From the NCBI GenBank assembly GCA_013176395.1, contig JABMLP010000018.1, forward strand, positions 1,054,001-1,118,000: a stretch of DNA of 64,000 bases, in the 5' to 3' direction. Below the pieces are notes generated by a model. That model was not told the DNA's origin. It saw only the letters and a program-made list of their open reading frames with translations, and did not search any database. The position numbers and the translations under genes are program-made. Below, in pieces: positions 56,492-64,000 of this stretch (its first letter is position 1; each line of letters opens with the position of its first letter). Origin of the DNA: Venturia oleaginea (Eukaryota > Ascomycota > Dothideomycetes > Venturiales > Venturiaceae).

Positions 56492-57225
56492 AGTGCGAAT
56501 CGCTTTGATTGCGGCAGAGGTGGAGGCGAAGGTCGACGGGGTGTTGGGACTGTGAAGTGTTGCTGATTCGAGAAATGTCTGACGGGTAGTCCACGGGTAA
56601 GACATCTCATTAGTACCGCTCAACTTTCGGTCACGTGATCATCATACCGGCCCATGAATATCTTAGTCACGTGCAGTCATGAGCATGCGGTACCTGAGCA
56701 GTCGCATCGCAGTGCAGTCTACCACAGTACGCGAGCTGTTGGGATCCATGCCATGGCCTTCATTTGCCAAGAACCGACAAACGGACAAAATCGATCCGTT
56801 ATCGTAAGTACGATATTACTTTGTACAAGGCCATTCCTTGATCCCGAGGCTCGAGGTGTCCGACATGTTTTGTGATATCAAACCATTTGTCTGGTGTCTC
56901 TCTTGTCTACCTGCCAGTACCTGTACTACCTCGGACCTCCCTCCATTATTCAGCGACTTGCTTTTCAAGGTGCCATCTTGGGTTTGGCATCAATCTAAGT
57001 ATAATAAACATCTTGGGTTTGGCATCAATCTATAAGTATAATAAACAACTTCCCGCATCCCTCGCTAAGCGAACAAGATAGCGAACACGAAGACCAGGCC
57101 AAGACCACTAACCACCTCCACAAGCCAGGAACAACATAGGAAGTACTATGTAGGTAGAACTGTCATTCAGGGAAAGAGCCGACTGGCCGATCCATCGACT
57201 CCGACTTGCGAATTCAGATGTATCT
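56492..57225. other. Divergent intergenic region with a tandem repeat
   Basis: This covers the leader/promoter of the poly(A) polymerase gene and the upstream region of the secreted-protein gene. Two tandem copies of a 35/37-bp unit (CATCTTGGGTTTGGCATC...) lie at 56974..57008 and 57009..57045; the second has an extra TA. Nothing else is recognised. Confidence 0.55.
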
Positions 57226-57233
57226 TATAAATA
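57226..57233 (+). promoter_or_regulatory. TATA box (TATAAATA)
   Basis: A consensus TATA element 61 nt before the ATG of the secreted SURNod19-like gene. The short gap implies a leader of about 30 nt. Confidence 0.6.
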
Positions 57234-57293
57234 TGGCTGTTGCTTCAGACTAGCAGATCAATCGTTATACCAACCTCATCTCTACATCTGAAA

Positions 57294-58567
57294 ATGAAGA
57301 ACATTCTCTGTTTTGTCCTGCCATTGGCGGTTGTATCAGCAAATCCAGTTCAACCAAGACACGAACATGCGCATGCGTCTGCGTCTGCGTCTGTCGATTC
57401 GCCGATATCACCATTACTCGCTGCATTGAAGAAGTCCAATGCCACCTTCTCAGTCGAATCCATCATTGCTGCACTTCCCAAAGCCCAACTCTCAAAAGTA
57501 GAGGAGTCGCAGCCTCGGTTGAGAAAGACGGCCAAAAGACTGTTAGCAACCTACGGCCCCTATGCTTTGGCAGGTAAAAATGTATGTTGGTAGCCTATCA
57601 GGTTGTCAACCGAGGCTAATGTCCTATAGGAACCACGACCAGAATCCATGACCAAATCGCTGGACCCGAAGGGCCAAGCATTCCTAGACATCGTCTCAGA
57701 TGGTTTGTGTTCAGACTGCACCGTCTTAGCCGGCAAGACGTCAATTCGATTCGAGGATGGAAAGGAAGCCGGTCCAGCGAGTGGCATTTATGTTCACCAC
57801 ATTGTCAACCGCGATCTATCCAAAAACTCAAATCTTCCAGTCAACAGATGTGCCAAGGCACAGAAAGCCTCCCCGTTGGAGTTTGGATCTGAATTCCTCG
57901 CCCACGGAGATGATTCACTCGGCTCCAGTGTCAGGTTTACCTCAAGTGATGGCAGCGCAAACACCGGCTATTATCTTGGGAAAGGGGATAAAATCATTAA
58001 TCAGGTTGATCTGGTGAATTACAATGAGGCGAACCAGACGGTCTACTTCACCTTTGACCTCGAATATGTCCCGGGAAAAGAAAGTATGCGGGACGCAGCA
58101 GCAACACTGATATCCGTGACCGGATGTCCTGCAGACCGAAAATACCCTGGAGCAATTGTCATAAAGCTAGATCCGAATGGCGTCGCTGTCACAGAAAGCG
58201 ATAAATACCCAATCACGGCTGATACCACTATCGTTTCTACGTGTATGCACTTCCCTTTCCTCTGACCTGCCTTCTTGATACACTGACATGTAATGCAGCT
58301 CCGCATCTGCACGATGGAGGGTCTAAAATGATCCTGCTCAACAATGACAAGGAGATCTGCGAGTCCAATGCCGTGTACGGCAAGGGCGGTTCCAACAACG
58401 ACGAGACGATTGTGTCAATGACCCCATGTCCACCGGACCTCAAGCTGAAGAAAGGGGATGTATTGAGTATGAAGAGTGTGTATGATCTCAAGACACATCC
58501 GATGAGAAATGGTGGTGAACATAACGACATGGGGATGGCTGACGTGATGGGTATGGACCTTCTCTGA
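57294..58567 (+). CDS. Secreted SURNod19-like protein
   Basis: Exons are 57294..57581, 57630..58242 and 58299..58567; introns are 48 and 56 nt; the product is 389 aa. A signal peptide (KNILCFVLPLAVVSANP) is followed by His/Ala/Ser-rich and helical spacer sequence, then a two-part domain: GIYVHHIVNRD in the first half, and PHLHDGGSKMILLNND, YGKGGSNNDE and MTPCPPDLKLKKGDVL in the second, ending HNDMGMADVMGMDLL. That pattern of His-His, 'HxHDGG' and a terminal 'GxMGM' resembles the stress up-regulated Nod19 family and the related copper monooxygenase-like fold. His and Met placement would suit metal binding. Enzymatic role is unknown; extracellular location is inferred. Confidence 0.7.
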
Positions 58568-58935
58568 TGATTTGTGTAAATGTTTACTAATGATCCGCAG
58601 GCATGTTTTTTGTGACCTTTGCTAATGATCCGTAGATCGCAGGAAGAATAATTGGAATAGGAGTGTGCGACTGGAACCTGACTAAAGAAATAATAACACT
58701 AAGAACAAATATTTCATAATACGCAAACTTCTCCAAGCCCAAATACTATCGTGATGAAATCCTCACCTTCCCAAGCCTCCAATGTCTCCGACACCACAGC
58801 TCTCATAAATTTACGAAACAGATGAAGAGAATATCCGAACTACAGCCCGAATCACCAAACCGACCCGTAACCATGGCATCAGACATCAATGCGTCTAGAT
58901 CACCATATCATCACCTAACACCCAGGTGGAGGCCT
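58568..58935. other. Intergenic, convergent gene ends
   Basis: No gene is recognised. A TGATCCGcAG-like word (TAATGATCCG) occurs twice near 58588 and 58623. Confidence 0.45.
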
Positions 58936-59301
58936 CTAAAATCTTCTCTCACCAGATGTTCCCTGGCTACCATGGTTCCCCCACCCGATCGCATTATCAG
59001 TCCCCTTCATGATGCCCGTCGTGGCATCCATAAGACCTGCCAACCCTCCTGCTGCAGCCTTGGGAACAGCCGCTACACCGTTGACTAAAAACTTGATCAG
59101 TATTGATGCAAGGCAGGGGAGAGATTGTTGAGTTGACATACCGATATCTCCGGTGAGGTGACCGGCTTGGTGTGCACCCTCTGAGATAAGATTACCAAAG
59201 GCACCCCCTACGTCGTAGGAGCCCTGTTGGCGTTGGGGTTGAGGGATTGGTGTTGCGAAAGCGGTGGTAAAGAGGATGGCGAGGATGGTTGAGAAAAGCA
59301 T
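58936..59301 (-). CDS. Small secreted protein, Gly/Ala-rich
   Basis: Exons are 59142..59301 and 58936..59084; the intron of 57 nt has GTATGT and TTTTTAG. The product is 102 aa. The ATG at 59301 gives a clean signal peptide (LFSTILAILFTTAFATP); an upstream ATG in frame (59358) would bury it. The mature part is Gly/Ala-rich with an amphipathic look (GGAFGNLISEGAHQAGHL, AAAGGLAGLMDATTG) and contains no cysteine. I recognise no family. Confidence 0.65.
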   Translation of the reverse strand: MLFSTILAILFTTAFATPIPQPQRQQGSYDVGGAFGNLISEGAHQAGHLTGDIGMSTQQSLPCLASILIKFLVNGVAAVPKAAAGGLAGLMDATTGIMKGTDNAIGWGNHGSQGTSGERRF

Positions 59302-59999
59302 TGTGATCGATTGATTGATTGGCTGACTGGTCGGTACTGTCGGTGCTGATATTGGCACTGATGTTTGATGAGAGGAAAGGTTGAAGAAGAGGCTTAGTTT
59401 GGAAGAGTGATAGATCTGGAAGATGATGCTGATGTTGATTTAGGCGTGCAGTTCCTACAGTACTTATCTACCCTGAATCAACGGAGGAGAGAGCGGAATT
59501 TAATAAGTGCCTACAACGCAATTGAGGAAGCTTTCATAGTGCGGATAGGAATAGATGTGGAAGAAGTATTCAGTTGATTATTGCGAAGGATCCGATGTTC
59601 TTTTGTGAGATTGAGTCATTGGTATATTGGAGTTGGTAGGCAGTTTATACGGCCTGAACGCTAACCCGGCCGCAAAACAGAAAGCAGATCGGAAACAGAG
59701 CAACGAGTTGATTGCGCGTCCACTAAAGAGAATGTTTATGACCTGCGAGAAGATTTCGAAACAACCGGGGACGCCTCTATGTACTTTGGAAGAGACTTGA
59801 TCAAGAAACAAACATGTTTATCGTTGTTTGAGGAAACGCTAGTGAGTCGGCTTGAATCGACTGGCCTTCCTGTTTCTTTGTTTTTCACAATCTCATTCTA
59901 TCCGCCGCTTTGATCCCTTTGTTTCTCCAGCTCGCTCACCATCCTCGGCATGAAATGACTCTATGTCTTCAACTTGATCACAATGACGATGAAATGGTT
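59302..59999. other. Intergenic, nothing recognised
   Basis: Upstream region of the small secreted-protein gene. The open frame at 59578..59811 (minus) lacks any motif. Confidence 0.45.
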
Positions 60000-60602
60000 C
60001 TAGGCGGGGATGAAACCAGAGCTCCCATACTTACTATCAGGAATCATGATCTGATCAACCGTCCATGTCTTCCCTCCATCCACAGTCACAGGCTTAGAAG
60101 CAACGATGCCTTTCTGTATGGTGAGCGTATTGGGAAATCCAGGAATCGCAGCTGCGAACGTGAAGGTGTTGTTTGTGTATGCTATAACAAGTAAGTTCCC
60201 ACTTTCTTCCCAGGAAAAAGACAGGAAGAACTTACTATGAGCGAGAATAGTCCCCGAGAAACCAGCTTGCACCTCGACAGCGGTATTGAACCGGTTTCCC
60301 TTCCCAATAGCCAACGACTGTTCTGAGACGATCTTCCCATCAATCGAAAGCGTTTGACCAAATTGTTTTGTCGCTTCGTCGTATTTGTCTACCCTTTGTT
60401 AATCGACCATCTTTCGAATTAGCCGGCACGATAGGAGAAGATGGAACTTACAAACGATGACCAAATCCGTGCCTGCTACGACGGGAACACCTACGCCATA
60501 TTCCTGTCTATCAATGCCTATATTCGTCGATGTGAAGGCACACCATTGGTCCCCCGATGCCGTGTTAGGGCATCCAGCTCTACCCAAACAAAAACCATCA
60601 GC
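60000..60602 (-). CDS. Unrecognised protein gene lacking a visible start
   Basis: Exons about 60452..60602, 60236..60388 and 60000..60181 join across two good introns (63 and 54 nt, GTAAGT donors, TAG acceptors) into one frame with clear protein character: GRAGCPNTASGDQWCAF, VPVVAGTDLVIVYKYDEA, GNRFNTAVEVQAGFSG, TILAHTYTNNTFTF, and KTWTVDQIMIPDSKY. Upstream, TGA at 60603..60605 closes the frame before any ATG. Either an upstream exon supplies the start (CTGAG-type acceptor nearby) or the 5' end is lost. The beta-rich, Thr/Gly-rich sequence suggests a secreted protein; I know no family. Confidence 0.55.
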
Positions 60603-60868
60603 TCAACAACGAATTTCACTACAGTCTTCACTTCTCAAAATCCACTCAAAATCCACTCAAATCACTCATTTGACACCAAAACAATAATGCCAAGGCCATT
60701 CAATCCACACAAATGGTGTCATTTACATAATTGAGTAGTATACAAGTGTCAATAGTGTCATTTTCATATTTGCGATAAACACACGTGACCAACAATAACG
60801 CTAAAAATGCGAAGTAAACAACAAAAATAACTCCACATCTTGGCCATCGATACCAAACCATATTTCGA

Positions 60869-61055
60869 CTACAACGTCGTCAGTTTCTTACGTTTAAACA
60901 CAGGAAACGTTAGAGGTGCATGCTCTGACGTATATGGTTCAGCAACAACAACCCATTCCTCATCTGAGGCCAGTTCCATCGTGTGAACAACTGGAGCAAC
61001 TTTAGCCAAATTCATTCGTGCAATTTCATTTTCTTCTTGCCGTGCATGCTTTCTT
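60869..61055 (-). pseudogene. 3' fragment of an open frame cut by E3
   Basis: Going away from the E3 LTR, a frame without ATG need reads ...QEENEIARMNLAKV, then MELASDEEWVVVAEPY and TFPVFKRKKLTTL, ending in TAG at 60869. It looks coding, and it begins exactly at the proposed LTR edge. The gene's 5' part would lie beyond E3, outside the window. I recognise no family. Confidence 0.35.
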
Positions 61056-61367
61056 TGTGTAAGAGTTCAACCCTCAAAGGTGTTTCGCAAGTGAGGGAAG
61101 ACAGCTTATATTTCAAGTATCTAAGTACAGAGAAGAAAGTGTAAATACAGGAAGGATAGCTCGTATATATAATCCTCCTCTTACAATAGATCCTTCTAGA
61201 AAGTATCTTTAAATGGAAACGTGACAGCTTGCAAAATAGAACATGGCAGCTTGCGAAATAGAACATGACAGCTTGCAAAATAGAACATGACAGCTTGCAG
61301 AATAACAAGAGAACAATTGGAAATCCAGTCATGGATAAGCTAGAGAGAAGGATTCCATCCCTTAACA
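61056..61367 (-). repeat. E3 3' LTR (left end provisional)
   Basis: The right edge is firm: the pol stop and polypurine tract adjoin TGTTAAG (read on minus) at 61367. The left edge is set at 61056 because TGTGTAAG there pairs imperfectly with that end. The partner LTR is outside the window. Confidence 0.6.
61223..61305 (+). repeat. 22-bp tandem repeat inside the E3 LTR, about 4 copies
   Basis: Units at 61223, 61245 and 61267, plus a partial one at 61289, follow GACAGCTTGCAAAATAGAAC with few mismatches. Such LTR repeats may be promoter or enhancer units; the number could vary between copies. Confidence 0.85.
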
Positions 61368-64000
61368 TTATCCCCTCCCCCCCTCTCTTGTAGATCGATG
61401 TGAGCGTAGTCTCTGAGGGCGTAGTATAGGTCCGTCGTTTTCAAGAACGTTGCCGTAGGCACTTTCAAAAGCGTCCAGAGCTGTAGTTTGTTGGAGTTCG
61501 CTAAGGGGTTCCCACGTAGGATCAACGTAGCCTACCCACTTAACTAAGACTTCTCGCGTTTGTTGTCGACCTCGCCGGCGCCATCTTGCGGCTAGAATAG
61601 CCTCGATACCGTATTCCTCGTCTCCTTGTTCAGTTACTATAGGAGGCGGCTGTGTATTATCTTGTATTTGTGAAGGTAGGGGATCTGTGCCAGCTCTCCT
61701 AAGTAAAGACGTATGAAATCGGTTGTGGATTCCTCTGGGTGTATCAAGCTCGTAAGACATTGAGTTGATAACTCGTGTAACTGTATACTTCCCATGAATC
61801 CAGTCTAGTTTCTTACAAGGACGTAGGGTTTTTACGTTCTTTAGGTTGAGCCAGACTTTGTCTCCCACTTTAAAAGAGTCATCCGGAGCACGATCTCTAT
61901 TAGAGTAGTATTCTTGCTGTTGCTGAGCTGATACCATTGACGTTTCTGCCCATTCTTGTGCGTCCTTCAATTTTGCTACAAGATCTTGTGCTTTTTCTTT
62001 TGGATTCTTAGGGGTTTCCTGGGGAGCTTCAACAGTTCCTATATGCTCAATGTTATAACCGTGGGTTAAGAAGAAAGGCGATAGGCCCGTAGCTTGGTTT
62101 GGTCTATTATCGAGGCATATTTGAGCAATAGGCAGGAGCTCGACCCAGTCGTTCTGACTAAATGTACAGAACTTACGTAGATAGGCTTCAACTTCTTGAT
62201 TTCTTCTTTCCGTAGATCCATCAGTCTCAGGGTGATACGCTGTAGAGAGTCTTCTCTCTATCTTAAGAAGGTGACAAACTTCTTTCCAGAAAGCATTCAC
62301 AAATCGCGTGTCCCTATCTGAGACTAGAGATCTAGGAAGCCAGTGTAATCTTACGTAGTTCTGCATAAATAGTTTTGCAAATCCTTCAGCTCCAAACTGT
62401 TCTTTAGGCACTGGGAACAGGATAGTTCCTTTACCCAAGCGGTCAGTAATAACGCAGAGTCTTGTGCATCTTTGGCTCTCTGGTAATTCGACTATGAAGT
62501 CTACTGAAATATCTTGCCAGATACGGCTAGGGACAGGAAGAGGTTTAAGTAAACCTTTCTTTTTGTCTCGCCAGACTGAAGTTCTTCCGCAGACGTCACA
62601 ATTGCGTATAAACTGACGTATATCTTGAGCAAATCCCGGCCAGTAGAACTGTCTGGAGAGAATAGCAATAGTAGCTTCTCGTCCAGGATGCCCTGATAGG
62701 ACTGAATCGTGTATTTCTTGAATTACTCCTGTTAAGAGAGGCTCGTAGGAGGGCAACCAGATTCGGTCTCTATAGTAGAGCTGGTTATTTTCGACTTTAC
62801 AATCTCCTATAGAAGTAGGAACCTTTAGCTTAGATGGGAACTGCCTATCTTGCTTTAGAACGCTTTGGAAAATACGTCTATAGTCTAGATCTCCTTCGAG
62901 TGCAGTTTCCCATCTATCCCTTAGATCACCTGAGAGAAAGGGATTTTGTATAAAGGGGATAGGTTCTTTGTCTACTTCTTGAGCATTTTCCTGGGCAGCT
63001 TCTTCTCTTGCAGGAGTCTTATCCTCTAGAACGTTAATCCAAAGCTTTGGAGGTAATAACGTCCTAGTTCTTTCAACGATTCTTGGGTCTTGAATATCCT
63101 TTGGAAGATCTTGATCCCTTCGAGTTAAGGCGTCTGGAACTACAGATTCAGAGCCTGGGCGATAGCCTAGTTTGAAGTTAAACTTAGCTAGTATCTGCGC
63201 CCATCTCATTTGCCTTTCATTTAGTTCCCTTTTTACCATAAACTTCTCAAGGTTCTTGTGATCTGTGAGGATAATGAATGGCTTACTTAGGCTAAGTAGC
63301 TCGCTAGTCCAATGGACTAGAGCTTTGACTATAGCCATAAGTTCTTTGTCGTGGATATCATAATTGCATTCGGCTGGCAAGTGCTTAGTAGAGAAGAAAG
63401 CACATGGTTTCCAGTTACCTAGCTCATCTTTTTGACTAAGTACTGCTCCGGAAGCCCAGCCTGAAGCATCAGGTTCTACTCGCGTAGGCTTATCTTCATC
63501 AAGTGCAGACAGGACAGGTTCTTTGCAAAACTCTGCCTTAAGTTTTTGAAAAGATTCTTCTTGCTCCTTTCCCCATAAAAATGGAGTATTCTTCTTTGTA
63601 AGGCGAACCAGAGGCTCCCTTATTGTTGAGTTATCTTTTACAAAGTCACGGTAGAAGTTTGTAAAGCCTAGGAAGCCACGTACTCCTCGTAGAGTAGTAG
63701 GACGTTCCCATTCTTTAATTGCTTTGATCTTCTCCGGATCCATGTGTAGGCCCGTTTCAGTATCTATAACGAAGCCTAGATACTTGACTCGTTTGGTATT
63801 AAACTCGCACTTCCGAATATCAAGGTATAACCCAGCGTTAAGGCAGCTTTGAAGTATCTTTTCAGTCTTTTCTTCATGGTCTTTAAGGTTCTTTGAAGAG
63901 TATATTACTATATCGTCTAGATAAGCTGAGCAGAACTCGTCTAGGTATCGTCGAAGGATATAGTTTATAGACCGTTGAAAAGACGCAGGTGCACCGGTTA
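61368..64000 (-). CDS. pol: E3 pol polyprotein, 5' end outside the window
   Basis: One frame is open from the right edge to TAA at 61368..61370, more than 870 codons, with no lesion. Reverse transcriptase retains catalytic YLDD (SAYLDDIVIYS). RNase H reads EPDASGWASGAVLSQ, keeping the first Asp. Integrase has the zinc finger (HPGRE, NCDVCGRT), VDFIVELPES, SDRDTRFVN and YHPETDGSTERRN. A chromodomain ends the protein (VLVKWVGYVDPTWEPLSEL). The last codons (GGRG) are written by the polypurine tract itself, and the stop abuts the LTR. Confidence 0.92.
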   Translation of the reverse strand, partial: TGAPASFQRSINYILRRYLDEFCSAYLDDIVIYSSKNLKDHEEKTEKILQSCLNAGLYLDIRKCEFNTKRVKYLGFVIDTETGLHMDPEKIKAIKEWERPTTLRGVRGFLGFTNFYRDFVKDNSTIREPLVRLTKKNTPFLWGKEQEESFQKLKAEFCKEPVLSALDEDKPTRVEPDASGWASGAVLSQKDELGNWKPCAFFSTKHLPAECNYDIHDKELMAIVKALVHWTSELLSLSKPFIILTDHKNLEKFMVKRELNERQMRWAQILAKFNFKLGYRPGSESVVPDALTRRDQDLPKDIQDPRIVERTRTLLPPKLWINVLEDKTPAREEAAQENAQEVDKEPIPFIQNPFLSGDLRDRWETALEGDLDYRRIFQSVLKQDRQFPSKLKVPTSIGDCKVENNQLYYRDRIWLPSYEPLLTGVIQEIHDSVLSGHPGREATIAILSRQFYWPGFAQDIRQFIRNCDVCGRTSVWRDKKKGLLKPLPVPSRIWQDISVDFIVELPESQRCTRLCVITDRLGKGTILFPVPKEQFGAEGFAKLFMQNYVRLHWLPRSLVSDRDTRFVNAFWKEVCHLLKIERRLSTAYHPETDGSTERRNQEVEAYLRKFCTFSQNDWVELLPIAQICLDNRPNQATGLSPFFLTHGYNIEHIGTVEAPQETPKNPKEKAQDLVAKLKDAQEWAETSMVSAQQQQEYYSNRDRAPDDSFKVGDKVWLNLKNVKTLRPCKKLDWIHGKYTVTRVINSMSYELDTPRGIHNRFHTSLLRRAGTDPLPSQIQDNTQPPPIVTEQGDEEYGIEAILAARWRRRGRQQTREVLVKWVGYVDPTWEPLSELQQTTALDAFESAYGNVLENDGPILRPQRLRSHRSTREGGRG

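Larger units (their letters stand above)
61056..64000 (-). mobile_element. E3: Ty3/gypsy chromovirus, cut by the window edge
   Basis: The 3' LTR, polypurine tract and the 3' two-thirds of pol are present; the 5' LTR, gag and protease lie beyond 64000. The element is closer to E2 than to E1 in its integrase and C-terminal linker (NCDVCGRT, HNRFHTSLLRRAGTDPLPSQ versus HNRFHVDLLRRAATDTLPSQ). Confidence 0.92.

Noticed and set aside
60650..60730. Inverted TGACACCA...TGGTGTCA pair as a small transposon
   Set aside because: The arms are short, no target duplication is seen, and the loop holds nothing recognisable.
61223..61305. CRISPR-like array (22-bp units)
   Set aside because: Units are contiguous without spacers and lie in a retrotransposon LTR of a eukaryote.

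Overview
The window looks like nuclear DNA from a filamentous ascomycete (Pezizomycotina). Genes carry introns of about 45-70 nt with GT...CTAAC/CTAAT...AG signals. The fatty acid synthase is the fungal two-subunit type, coded by a divergent FAS2/FAS1 pair. Several small secreted proteins are present, and the mobile DNA is of types common in such fungi (Ty3/gypsy chromoviruses, Tc1/mariner and pogo/Fot-like relics). The sequence does not fix the genus. All gene models were read by eye from codon frames and splice signals; none was tested against transcripts or databases.

Layout. 0.7-16.6 kb is a housekeeping block: a Brl1/Brr6-type nuclear-envelope protein, FAS2 (minus) and FAS1 (plus), head to head over a 1.6 kb promoter region. 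The two FAS products form the alpha6beta6 cytosolic complex that makes palmitate and stearate. 17.3-34 kb is an accessory, transposon-rich block: two broken F-box-like genes, a chromovirus (E1, 20.0-26.1 kb) with a damaged pol and no target duplication, a Tc1/mariner transposase cut at the E1 LTR, and a second, very young and intact-looking chromovirus (E2, 28.4-34.0 kb) with a 5-bp target duplication.

34.5-46 kb mixes a small secreted cysteine-containing protein whose start codon appears to be assembled by splicing, a SWIM zinc-finger protein, a PTR2 peptide-transporter pseudogene, a flavocytochrome b2-type L-lactate dehydrogenase, an internally deleted pogo/Fot-like element with perfect 21-bp inverted repeats, a GPI-anchored cupredoxin and a secreted alpha/beta-hydrolase.

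47-61 kb holds a YggS/PLPBP-family protein divergent from a 12-exon hybrid histidine kinase, a macro-domain protein, a Trf4/5-type poly(A) polymerase, a secreted SURNod19-like protein, and two further small or partial genes. From about 61 kb to the right edge lies a third chromovirus (E3), cut by the window. E3 appears to interrupt the 3' end of another reading frame.

Most notable points: a start codon split A|TG by an intron; a shared TCGGAAAAC motif at the -1 gag-pol overlap of two diverged chromoviruses, neither of which has an ATG for pol; contrasting insertion histories of E1 and E2; and the deletion-derivative DNA transposon.
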